Shown here piece by piece: positions 1 to 5,449 of a stretch of DNA of 5,537 bases. The first letter of the stretch is position 1, and each line of letters begins with the position of its first letter. The notes beneath the pieces are model-generated. The model was not told the DNA's origin and did no database searches. It worked only from the letters and a program-made list of their open reading frames with translations. Source of the stretch: an uncultured Eubacteriales bacterium (GTDB lineage: Bacteria; Bacillota; Clostridia; Oscillospirales; UBA644); the NCBI GenBank assembly GCA_934486965.1, contig CAKSQP010000097.1, positions 1 to 5,537 of the forward strand, written 5' to 3'. A program made the translations under genes and the position numbers.

Positions 1-5
1 ATACC

Positions 6-542
6 TCACTTAATGCTTTTTCCGAGTTCATAAGCCTTTTGAAGTCCCGCATTTCCCTTTATATCGCCGGGAGCGGTTACTCCTCCGACAAAAACGGTTC
101 CAGCAAGGCGGGCGCGCTCAAAACAGTCTATCCAGCCGCAGATACCCTCTTCGGCGCGTTTCGGGACATATTCCTCGTCTTCCGTCGCCGTTGAAAGGAC
201 ATAAACATCTTTGAAACGGTAATCGGAACCGTAAAGCGGATTTGCGCGGTCGAGCACGGTCTTCAGTTGTCCGCTCATTTCATAATAATATATGGGCGTT
301 GCGAAGACGAGAACGTCCGAGTCGTGAATTTTTTCGTTGATTTCGGCACAGTCGTCCTTTATTACGCATCTGCCCGTTTTCTGGCAGGCAAGACAGCCTA
401 TGCAGAAATTTATTTTTTTGCCGCCGAGATTTATTTTCTCAACTTCGTTTCCGCTTTCCTTTGCTCCGCGGATAAATTCGTCCGCAAGCATTTCGGAATT
501 ACTGTTTTTTCTTAAACTTGAACTTATAACCGTGATCTTCAT
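6..542 (-). CDS. NADPH-dependent FMN reductase / flavodoxin-fold flavoprotein
   Basis: A 178-residue cytoplasmic flavoprotein of the NADPH-dependent FMN reductase (flavodoxin-like) superfamily. The N-terminal beta strand MKITVISSS runs into a phosphate-binding loop (about residues 7-19, SSSLRKNSNSEML) that should hold the FMN phosphate. A cysteine-rich stretch follows (C47, C50, C53, C59, C65, beginning CIGCLAC). The segment ATPIYYYEMSGQLKTVLDR (81-99) is the usual flavin-contacting loop and helix of this family. The C-terminal helix (AYELGK) matches family ends, so the gene looks complete, with a TGA stop at 6-8. I chose the ATG at 540-542 because AAAGGAG lies at 550-556. An in-frame ATG at 596 would sit upstream of the predicted transcription start. 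The family reduces quinones, nitro or azo compounds, or passes electrons. The substrate here is unknown. It is transcribed divergently from the methyltransferase gene. Confidence 0.88.
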   Translation of the reverse strand: MKITVISSSLRKNSNSEMLADEFIRGAKESGNEVEKINLGGKKINFCIGCLACQKTGRCVIKDDCAEINEKIHDSDVLVFATPIYYYEMSGQLKTVLDRANPLYGSDYRFKDVYVLSTATEDEEYVPKRAEEGICGWIDCFERARLAGTVFVGGVTAPGDIKGNAGLQKAYELGKSIK

Positions 543-567
543 AAAAAATCTCCTTTCATACGCCTTA

Positions 568-596
568 ATTATATCACGCTTTTTTCGGTTTTGCAA
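568..596 (-). promoter_or_regulatory. SigA-type promoter of the flavoprotein gene
   Basis: On the minus strand, TTGCAA (591-596) is followed by a 17-bp spacer and a perfect TATAAT (568-573). The predicted transcription start near 561 leaves a leader of about 19 nt before the ATG at 542. The -35 matches consensus at four of six bases. Confidence 0.75.
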
Positions 597-599
597 CTC

Positions 600-628
600 T
601 TGAAAAACATTTTCCGCCGTGGTATAAT
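600..628 (+). promoter_or_regulatory. Extended -10 promoter of the tam-like gene
   Basis: TTGAAA (600-605) is followed by a 17-bp spacer and TATAAT (623-628). TGG directly before the hexamer makes an extended -10 (TGnTATAAT). The predicted start near 635 gives a leader of only about 14 nt, with the Shine-Dalgarno sequence (AGAGGTGA, 637-644) almost at its 5' end. Its -35 lies 3 bp from the -35 of the divergent flavoprotein promoter. Confidence 0.8.
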
Positions 629-648
629 CATCGGAAAGAGGTGATAAT

Positions 649-1407
649 ATGTCCGACTGGAATTCGGCTCAATATCTGAAATTTGAAAGGGAAAGAACAC
701 AGCCTGCGGCGGATCTTCTGTCGCGTGTTTCCGACTTTTCGCCCGAAAAAATTCTCGACGCGGGCTGCGGACCCGGAAACAGCACCGCCCTGCTTGCAAA
801 AAAGTTCGGCGCGGAAAAAATCATCGGCGTTGACTCTTCTGATGATATGCTAAAAAAGGCAAGGGAAAAACACCCAGATATCCGTTTCGAAAAAGCGTTT
901 TTGCCCGACGGAATTTCGGAGAAATTCGACCTTATTTTTTCGAACGCCTGTATCCATTGGATTCCCGATCACAAAACTCTTATCCCGTCGCTCTTTTCTC
1001 ATCTTTCGGAGGGCGGCAGGCTTGCGGTCCAGATCCCGTATAAAAGAAAATCCGTTTTTTACGGACTGCTTTTTTCTCTGCTTGATACGAAATGGAAAAA
1101 ATTAAAAGAAGTGCGGCTCTTTAACGAACTTTCGCCCGAGGAATATTATGATATTCTTTCATCGCTTTCAGCCGATTTCTCGATCTGGGAAACGGAATAT
1201 TACCACACGGTAAACTCTTTTAACGATGTTATCGGGTGGTACGAGGGGAGCGGACTGCGCCCCTATTACGATGTCCTTTCGCTGTCCGAAAAAGAAGAAT
1301 TTGTCTCCGACTTAAAGAAACTCATTTCGGAGAATTTCAAAACACAGCAAGACGGCAAAATCATCTTAAAAATGCCGAGGCTGTTTTTTACTGTTACAAA
1401 AGACTGA
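649..1407 (+). CDS. tam: Trans-aconitate 2-methyltransferase-like SAM methyltransferase
   Basis: A 252-residue class I SAM-dependent methyltransferase, the same length as I recall for E. coli Tam and similar along its whole length. The N-terminus MSDWNSAQYLKFERERTQPA matches the Tam N-terminus. SAM motif I is ILDAGCGPGN (35-44), with GVDSS (60-64) as the acidic-loop strand and FDLIFSNACIHWIPD (93-107) as motif II and the following loop. The C-terminal half keeps the Tam hallmarks YYDILS (166-171), GLRPYYD (202-208) and MPRLFF (242-247). Tam methylates trans-aconitate, an inhibitory by-product of the citrate cycle, to its methyl ester in the cytosol. Whether this clostridial homologue uses trans-aconitate or another small carboxylic acid cannot be read from the sequence. 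The start has AGAGGTGA at 637-644. It is monocistronic, between its own promoter and a terminator that begins at its stop codon. Confidence 0.85.
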   Translation: MSDWNSAQYLKFERERTQPAADLLSRVSDFSPEKILDAGCGPGNSTALLAKKFGAEKIIGVDSSDDMLKKAREKHPDIRFEKAFLPDGISEKFDLIFSNACIHWIPDHKTLIPSLFSHLSEGGRLAVQIPYKRKSVFYGLLFSLLDTKWKKLKEVRLFNELSPEEYYDILSSLSADFSIWETEYYHTVNSFNDVIGWYEGSGLRPYYDVLSLSEKEEFVSDLKKLISENFKTQQDGKIILKMPRLFFTVTKD

Positions 1408-1433
1408 AAAATCCCCCAAACGGGGGATTTTTT
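1407..1433. terminator. Bidirectional intrinsic terminator between convergent genes
   Basis: The core stem CCCCC (1413-1417) pairs with GGGGG (1422-1426) around an AAAC loop, extended by AAAAAT/ATTTTT pairs (1407-1412 with 1427-1432). The A-run on the left and T-run on the right let it end transcripts from both sides. The last base of the tam TGA (1405-1407) and the TAA of the DUF4186 gene (1432-1434) both fall in the hairpin arms. Confidence 0.92.
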
Positions 1434-1788
1434 AATTTTCATATTCTGTTTTTATCCACGCCATAAGAAGATTGACTATCTTTTCCTGTTCCGTCTCGGT
1501 AAGCGGGCGACCTTTCGGGACTTTATACCACTTTTCAAGGCAGCCGCGGCAGCAGCAGGCACAGGCGTGCTGCGAAATAAACACAGGGTGACCACGCATC
1601 GGCGTTTGCCTGCCGTCGTTTTTCGGATTTGCCGAGGCAAGCCTTTCGGCAATAAACTTTTCGGCGTGCTTTCTTATTTCGTCAAGCCCCTTTTCGGAAA
1701 TATAGGCTTTGTCTTTTTCCGAAAGGTAAAATTTCGCTCGGAACGGCGATTTTTTCAGTTTTTCGAGAGCTTCGGCTATCGTCTGCAT
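1432..1788 (-). CDS. DUF4186 family protein, Cys/His-rich
   Basis: A 118-residue soluble protein that I recognise as DUF4186, a bacterial family of about 110-125 residues with no established function. An N-terminal part (1-60) rich in charged helices, including SEKGLDEIRKHAEKFI (31-46), leads to the family signature TPMRGHPVF (62-70), then ISQHACACCCRGCLEKW (71-87). That signature holds H67, H74, C76, C78, C79, C80 and C83, which suggests a metal site or redox-active thiols (inference). A C-terminal helix (97-113) closes the protein. There is no signal peptide or membrane segment. The ATG at 1786-1788 shares its A with the TGA of the MATE gene (TGATG). No clear Shine-Dalgarno sequence is visible, so translation probably depends on coupling to the MATE gene. 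Being last in a MarR/MATE operon hints at a link to drug or metabolite stress, but the function is unknown. Confidence 0.85.
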   Translation of the reverse strand: MQTIAEALEKLKKSPFRAKFYLSEKDKAYISEKGLDEIRKHAEKFIAERLASANPKNDGRQTPMRGHPVFISQHACACCCRGCLEKWYKVPKGRPLTETEQEKIVNLLMAWIKTEYEN

Positions 1789-3116
1789 CACATATAACCG
1801 TATTTCTTTCTTTTTGCAAAGAGGAAGACCGCGGTTGCGGCGACTGCGGCGGCTTCGGCAGCGACAAGCGAAAACCATATGCCGTCAATGTCCCACAAAA
1901 TGGGGAAAATTATAACTGCGGCGACCTGAAAAACAAGTGTTCTCAAAAAAGAAATCAGGGCGGAGGTCAGACCGTCGTTTAATGCCGTAAAGAACGACGA
2001 GCCGTAAATTGCAAATCCCGAAAACAGAAAAGAAAAAGAAAAAATCATAAATGCGTGAGTTGTTATTTCGAGAAGTTCGGGGTCATAGCCGACGAATATC
2101 GAAGACATCGGCTTTCCGAAAAAGACGCCTGCGGCAAACATAAATACCGCACAGACAAGGGTTATGACAAGGCTTTTTCGAAGTACGCTTTTCAGTTCAT
2201 CGGTATTCTTTGCTCCGAAATTAAATCCGACAATAGGTGCACTTCCGACAGAATATCCGATAAAGAGAGCCTGAAAAATCATTCCGACATACATCAGAAC
2301 GCCGTAGGCTGCAATTCCGTTTTCGCCCGCGTAATGCAGCAGGCTTGCGTTGTAAAGCATACTTACAAGCGACATCGAAACATTGCTCATAAATTCGGAA
2401 GAGCCGTTCGCACAGGTTTTTCCTATCGCTTTTATATCAAACTTGCATTTTGAAAGGCGAAGAACGCTGCTGTTTTTCTTTGCAAAATATATAATAGGAA
2501 TAATTCCGCCGACAAACTGGCTTAAAGCGGTTGCGACAGCCGCTCCGACAAGTCCCCACTCAAAAACGGCGACAAACAGGGCGTCAAGCACCATATTCGT
2601 GCAGCCGGAAGCTACCGTTACGGCAAGTCCGAGCTTGGGTTTTTCCGCCGCCGCGAAAAGACATTGGAATTCATATTGCAGAATATAGAAAGGCAACGCC
2701 GCAAGGATTATGGTTCCGTAAACCACGCTGTCTTCGAGAATTTGTCCCTCGGCTCCGAGCAGCACTGCTATGGGACGGAGAAAAATCATTCCGAGAACAG
2801 CTATTATAACGCCGAGAGCCGCAGCGACGAAAACGACGAGCGAAAAGATTTCATTCGCTTTCTTTTCGTTTCCCTCGCCCCTTGTTTTCGAGATAAGAGC
2901 ACTGCCGCCCGTTCCGAACATAAAACCGACACAGCCCAAAATCAGAAGCACCGGCATTATGAAATTCACGGCGGCAAATGGAGTCTTCCCGACGAAATTC
3001 GAAACGAAAAATCCGTCGACTATCCCGTATATCGAAGTAAAAATCATCATTATTATCGACGGCAGCGTAAAACGCAAAAGCCGTCCGTATGTGAAATGAC
3101 CTGCAAGTCCCGTCAT
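1788..3116 (-). CDS. MATE family multidrug efflux transporter (MepA-like)
   Basis: A 442-residue integral membrane protein of the MATE (MatE) family. It is the usual length, with about 12 hydrophobic segments spread over the chain in two homologous halves. Recognisable features are the N-terminal RLLRFTLPSIIMMIFTSIY (12-30) with IVDGFFVS (32-39), GTGGSALIS (68-76) after helix 2, GLVGAAVAT (188-196) closing the first half, and VGSAPIVGFNFGAKN (290-304) in the second half. MATE pumps export cationic drugs, dyes or metabolites using Na+ or H+ gradients. The substrate and coupling ion cannot be told here. The start ATG (3114-3116) overlaps the TAA of the MarR gene (TAATG), and GGAG at 3125-3128 gives it its own ribosome site. 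Pairing with a MarR regulator resembles the MepR-MepA arrangement of Staphylococcus aureus, although gene order alone does not prove orthology. Confidence 0.93.
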   Translation of the reverse strand: MTGLAGHFTYGRLLRFTLPSIIMMIFTSIYGIVDGFFVSNFVGKTPFAAVNFIMPVLLILGCVGFMFGTGGSALISKTRGEGNEKKANEIFSLVVFVAAALGVIIAVLGMIFLRPIAVLLGAEGQILEDSVVYGTIILAALPFYILQYEFQCLFAAAEKPKLGLAVTVASGCTNMVLDALFVAVFEWGLVGAAVATALSQFVGGIIPIIYFAKKNSSVLRLSKCKFDIKAIGKTCANGSSEFMSNVSMSLVSMLYNASLLHYAGENGIAAYGVLMYVGMIFQALFIGYSVGSAPIVGFNFGAKNTDELKSVLRKSLVITLVCAVFMFAAGVFFGKPMSSIFVGYDPELLEITTHAFMIFSFSFLFSGFAIYGSSFFTALNDGLTSALISFLRTLVFQVAAVIIFPILWDIDGIWFSLVAAEAAAVAATAVFLFAKRKKYGYM

Positions 3117-3553
3117 TATTGCTTCTCCGTCATCTTTTTTTTGAAATCTTCGAGATATTTTGCCGTAAGCCTGAAATAGGTTTCGACATCTTCCTTTTTC
3201 CAGGAAGAAAAAACATCGTTTTCCGCTTCGATTATCTTTTTAACGGTGTTGTCGGCAAGAGTTTTTCCCTTTTCGGTGAGAGTTATCCGCTTTGTTCTGC
3301 CTTCGGCAAAAAGACCGACGATCCCGTCATTTTCAAGTTTTTTGACAGCCGACCCCGCGGTCTGTTTCGACATTCCCGAACAGGTCCTTACGTCTTTTAT
3401 AAGACATTCTCCGCCGTTTTCGTAAAGCGTATAAAGAATCATCGAAACGCTGTCCGAAAGTCCGGTTTTAACCGAAGCCTCGTGATACGCCGCATCTGTT
3501 TCGCTTAAAAGATAATTGTATCTTCGCAGTTCTTTTGAAACTATATTTTCCAT
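3116..3553 (-). CDS. MarR family winged-helix transcriptional regulator
   Basis: A 145-residue MarR-type regulator of normal family length. The N-terminal helix (1-27) contributes to dimerisation. The winged helix-turn-helix covers about residues 35-96, with recognition helix SKQTAGSAVKKLENDG (62-77) and a wing with basic tip EGRTKR (84-89), then ITLTEKG (90-96). The C-terminal helices (98-140) complete the dimer interface. MarR proteins are usually repressors that leave DNA when a phenolic, cationic or oxidising ligand binds. The ATG at 3551-3553 has GAGGTG a few bases upstream and lies downstream of a consensus promoter. Starting at the in-frame ATG at 3676 would overlap the TfoX gene and place the promoter inside the coding region. 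It heads the operon with the MATE pump, and the dyad repeats in its promoter suggest autorepression (inference). Confidence 0.92.
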   Translation of the reverse strand: MENIVSKELRRYNYLLSETDAAYHEASVKTGLSDSVSMILYTLYENGGECLIKDVRTCSGMSKQTAGSAVKKLENDGIVGLFAEGRTKRITLTEKGKTLADNTVKKIIEAENDVFSSWKKEDVETYFRLTAKYLEDFKKKMTEKQ

Positions 3554-3563
3554 AAACACCTCA

Positions 3564-3611
3564 AAAAGTCCGAAATCGTACTTTGCTATTATAGTACGCT
3601 TTCGGACTTTT
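3564..3611. promoter_or_regulatory. 19-bp inverted repeat: likely MarR operator, possibly also terminator of the TfoX gene
   Basis: The arms 3564-3582 and 3593-3611 are complementary at 18 of 19 positions (the mismatch is 3576/3599), with a 10-bp spacer. On the minus strand the first arm fills the 17-bp promoter spacer, the -10 sits in the loop, and the second arm covers the predicted transcription start. This is the expected place for a repressor operator. In RNA reading through from the TfoX gene, the repeat would fold into a long hairpin ending in five U residues just after that gene's stop codon, as an intrinsic terminator would. Confidence 0.82.
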
Positions 3612-3616
3612 GTCAA
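3588..3616 (-). promoter_or_regulatory. Consensus SigA promoter of the MarR-MATE-DUF4186 operon
   Basis: On the minus strand, a perfect TTGACA (3611-3616) and a perfect TATAAT (3588-3593) are separated by exactly 17 bp. The predicted start is near 3581, giving a leader of about 28 nt. The -35 contains the TGA stop codon of the TfoX-like gene (3613-3615). A promoter this strong next to a regulator gene implies tight repression in the resting state (inference). Confidence 0.9.
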
Positions 3617-3924
3617 GCCTTTTTCTTCTTCGGAAGAGGAGTTTTTTTTATCAAAATCGGTAAAATTTTCTGACAAAGCGTTTCGTCTTCGATATCCAAT
3701 ATATAACAGTCCTTTGCCGACGGATACGGTTTCCCGATCTCCGCGTCTTTCATTATTTCGGAAAGTTCCGGAAACATTTTCACGAATACGGTGTTGTCGC
3801 AGACCGTTATAACGGGTTTGTCCTCAATATAGATCATATATTCGCCGAACATCTTTTTATATCGGACGTCGTAAAACGCCGACAGCCTTTCGGCGACGAA
3901 TTCGATATATTCGGGTGAAGTCAT
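3613..3924 (-). CDS. TfoX/Sxy N-terminal domain family protein
   Basis: A 103-residue protein matching the TfoX N-terminal domain family (PF04993) along its length. It opens with SPEYIEFVAERLS (3-15). Characteristic segments are MFGEYMIYIEDKPV (25-38), a strand with VFVKMFPE (46-53), and PYPSAKDCYILD (66-77). It ends in a basic tail (PLPKKKKA). In Gammaproteobacteria the full TfoX/Sxy is a two-domain competence co-activator. Stand-alone N-domain proteins like this one are widespread in Bacillota and have no established role, so competence should not be assumed. No membrane segment is seen. The ATG at 3922-3924 is preceded by AGGCGGTGAG (3928-3937). It has its own divergent promoter and stops inside the -35 box of the downstream MarR promoter. 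The inverted repeat beyond the stop may terminate it. Confidence 0.85.
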   Translation of the reverse strand: MTSPEYIEFVAERLSAFYDVRYKKMFGEYMIYIEDKPVITVCDNTVFVKMFPELSEIMKDAEIGKPYPSAKDCYILDIEDETLCQKILPILIKKTPLPKKKKA

Positions 3925-3945
3925 TTTCTCACCGCCTTTCGGATA

Positions 3946-3974
3946 ATTTTAGCATATATAAAGATAAATTTCAA
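3946..3974 (-). promoter_or_regulatory. Extended -10 promoter of the TfoX-like gene
   Basis: On the minus strand, TTGAAA (3969-3974), a 17-bp spacer and TAAAAT (3946-3951) are preceded by TGC, which forms an extended -10. The predicted start near 3939 gives a leader of about 15 nt. Confidence 0.75.
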
Positions 3975-3977
3975 CCC

Positions 3978-4006
3978 TTGACTTTGTATCGCATTTTATT
4001 TATAAT
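3978..4006 (+). promoter_or_regulatory. SigA-type promoter of the DUF2974 operon
   Basis: TTGACT (3978-3983), a 17-bp spacer and a perfect TATAAT (4001-4006). The predicted start near 4013 coincides with the start of the GGAGGGG ribosome site (4013-4019), so the leader is only about 13 nt. Three bases (3975-3977) separate this -35 from the divergent TfoX -35. Confidence 0.85.
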
Positions 4007-4025
4007 ATCGGCGGAGGGGATTATT

Positions 4026-5120
4026 ATGGCGGATATTTTCGATTATCTTTACTGGCGCGGAGACCTGACCTTTTCGAAAGCGCCTTTCTGCGAGGTCGAC
4101 GGCGTTATTTTGGCGAGACTTTCCTATCAACTTTTTGAGAAAATTCTCAGAAAAGGCGAAAAAATAACGGTAAAGGCGGCGGCGAAAAGAATATTGTTGC
4201 TTCCCGACCTTGAAAATATTATCCGTGTTAAAAACGACGTGCGTTTTCTCGGGGAACTTGCGAAAAGCAAAAGATTTTCGGGACTTAAACTTTCCGATTT
4301 CGTCAGCCGCACCGACAAAGAAACGCAGACGCAGTTTTCCGCGATAACCGCGGAAATAACGAAAGACCTGCGTTTTGTCGCGTTCCGAGGGACCGATAAC
4401 ACGATAATCGGCTGGAAAGAAGATTTTAATATGGGGTTTGTCTGCCCCGTTCCCGCCCAGCAACTTGCGGTAGGTTATCTTGAAGAAGCCGCGAAAGGCT
4501 ATGACGGCGAATTTCTGATAGGCGGACATTCGAAGGGCGGAAACCTTGCGGTTTATTCGGCGGCGTTCTGCAAAAAGGAAATTCAGCCGAGAATCAAGAC
4601 CGTCTGGAATTACGACGGACCGGGGTTTGACGAAAAAGTGCTTTCTAAGCAGGGCTATAAAAATATCTGCGACAGGGTGAGAACCTTTGTTCCGCAGTCG
4701 TCGGTCGTCGGAATGTTACTTTCGCACGAGGAGGAATATACGATAGTCCACAGCCGCAACACGGGAATAATGCAGCATGATATCTATTCGTGGGACGTCG
4801 AAAGGGACGGTTTTTCCTATCTCGAAACGGTCGACAACAGCAGTAAATTCGTCGATTACACCTTAAAGGCGTGGATTGCCGATATGGATTACGAACAGCG
4901 TGAAAAATTCACCGACGCGATTTTTGAGGTGATTTCCGAAACAAACGTTTCAACACTTCACGAACTCGGCGAAAACTGGTTCGAAAACACCAAAACCGTC
5001 CTGAAATCGGTCAAGAACCTTGACGAACCGACAAGAAAAGCGGTAACTCAGGCGATAAAACTGCTTGCGAAAAGCGCGGGTACGGGGCTTACCCGAATAA
5101 TTCAGCCAGATACGGTATAA
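4026..5120 (+). CDS. DUF2974 (Mbeg1-like) lipase-like alpha/beta-hydrolase
   Basis: A 364-residue protein recognised as the DUF2974/Mbeg1-like family, which resembles class 3 lipases. The N-terminal MADIFDYLYWRGDLTF (1-16) is typical. The core has VAFRGTD (118-124), a class 3 lipase-type oxyanion strand; the nucleophile elbow GGHSKGGNLA (166-175) with candidate catalytic Ser169; NYDGPGFD (195-202) with candidate acids D197 and D202; and GIMQHDIYSW (247-256) with candidate His251. These point to an intact Ser-Asp/His hydrolase, although family substrates are not established, so acyl-ester cleavage is inferred. No signal peptide or clear membrane helix is seen, so it is probably cytoplasmic. 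The ATG at 4026 has GGAGGGG at 4013-4019. An upstream in-frame ATG at 3915 would overlap the TfoX gene and precede the promoter. A small membrane protein gene follows 12 bp downstream. Confidence 0.88.
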   Translation: MADIFDYLYWRGDLTFSKAPFCEVDGVILARLSYQLFEKILRKGEKITVKAAAKRILLLPDLENIIRVKNDVRFLGELAKSKRFSGLKLSDFVSRTDKETQTQFSAITAEITKDLRFVAFRGTDNTIIGWKEDFNMGFVCPVPAQQLAVGYLEEAAKGYDGEFLIGGHSKGGNLAVYSAAFCKKEIQPRIKTVWNYDGPGFDEKVLSKQGYKNICDRVRTFVPQSSVVGMLLSHEEEYTIVHSRNTGIMQHDIYSWDVERDGFSYLETVDNSSKFVDYTLKAWIADMDYEQREKFTDAIFEVISETNVSTLHELGENWFENTKTVLKSVKNLDEPTRKAVTQAIKLLAKSAGTGLTRIIQPDTV

Positions 5121-5132
5121 CGGAGGCTTTAC

Positions 5133-5336
5133 ATGAATAAATCAAAAATCGGCTTATTTCTTATAATTCTCGGAAATGTTCTTTATCTTCTGTCTCTGCT
5201 TTTTTCTCAGAGTGCGGAAACTTCGTTCGGGGACTTTGCAAACGGTCTGCTTGTCGGGCTCTCGATAGGCGTAAATCTTATTGGGATAATCCTTGTTGCA
5301 ATGGCTCTCCCGAAGAAAAAAGACGACAAAAAATAA
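5133..5336 (+). CDS. Small two-helix membrane protein, function unknown
   Basis: A 67-residue hydrophobic protein with two predicted transmembrane helices, about residues 6-24 (IGLFLIILGNVLYLLSLLF) and 36-59 (ANGLLVGLSIGVNLIGIILV and on). They are joined by a short polar loop (SQSAETSFGD). Glycines in both helices (G7, G14, G38, G42, G46, G51) suggest tight helix packing. The basic tail PKKKDDKK and basic N-terminus (MNKSK) place both ends in the cytoplasm by the positive-inside rule. The ribosome site GGAGG (5122-5126) and the 12-bp gap to the hydrolase stop support a real gene co-transcribed with it. I do not recognise a named family. It might recruit or anchor the hydrolase at the membrane (inference from linkage only). 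Confidence 0.8.
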   Translation: MNKSKIGLFLIILGNVLYLLSLLFSQSAETSFGDFANGLLVGLSIGVNLIGIILVAMALPKKKDDKK

Positions 5337-5349
5337 AAATTCCGATTCG

Positions 5350-5387
5350 GAGCCGCAGACGGAGAAACTTCCGGCCGCGGCTCTTTT
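5350..5387 (+). terminator. Intrinsic terminator of the hydrolase / small membrane protein operon
   Basis: GAGCCGC (5350-5356) pairs with GCGGCTC (5377-5383). An inner stem of CGGAG (5360-5364) with TTCCG (5369-5373) continues the hairpin past two single mismatches around a G-C pair. TTTT follows at 5384-5387, with a further T-run at 5395-5399. It starts 13 bp after the small gene's stop. Confidence 0.85.
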
Positions 5388-5420
5388 ACAATTATTTTTC
5401 AATTACCGCCGCGCAAAGGC

Positions 5421-5449
5421 TTGACAAAGGGACAAAACTCGTGTATAAT
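5421..5449 (+). promoter_or_regulatory. Consensus promoter of the tRNA-Ser gene
   Basis: Perfect TTGACA (5421-5426), a 17-bp spacer and a perfect TATAAT (5444-5449). The predicted start is near 5456, about 33 nt before the mature tRNA end. This strength is expected for a stable RNA gene. Confidence 0.88.

Noticed and set aside
543..596. N-terminal extension of the flavoprotein to an in-frame ATG at 596
   Set aside because: It would add 18 residues ahead of the conserved beta strand, and it spans the whole predicted promoter. The ATG at 542 has an AAAGGAG site.
2182..2192. Possible second MarR operator (AGTACGCTTTT) inside the MATE gene
   Set aside because: Only the first 10 bases match one arm. 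The partner half-site is missing and it lies mid-gene, so it is likely chance.
2055..3179. Several plus-strand open frames opposite the MATE gene
   Set aside because: They overlap one another and a confident transporter gene, and have no family resemblance or ribosome sites.
3554..3676. N-terminal extension of the MarR protein to an ATG at 3676
   Set aside because: It overlaps the TfoX-like gene and reads through the consensus promoter and inverted repeat. The added residues are polar and unlike MarR proteins.
3613..3924. Natural-competence locus suggested by the TfoX-like protein
   Set aside because: It has only the N-terminal domain, and no competence or DNA-uptake genes are nearby.
3915..4025. 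Upstream start for the DUF2974 hydrolase at 3915
   Set aside because: It begins inside the divergent TfoX gene and precedes the promoter at 3978-4006. The family N-terminus begins at the 4026 ATG, which has a strong ribosome site.
3996..4529. Long minus-strand open frame opposite the hydrolase gene
   Set aside because: It has no recognisable domain, lies antisense to a well-supported gene and crosses the hydrolase promoter. It is a codon-bias shadow.
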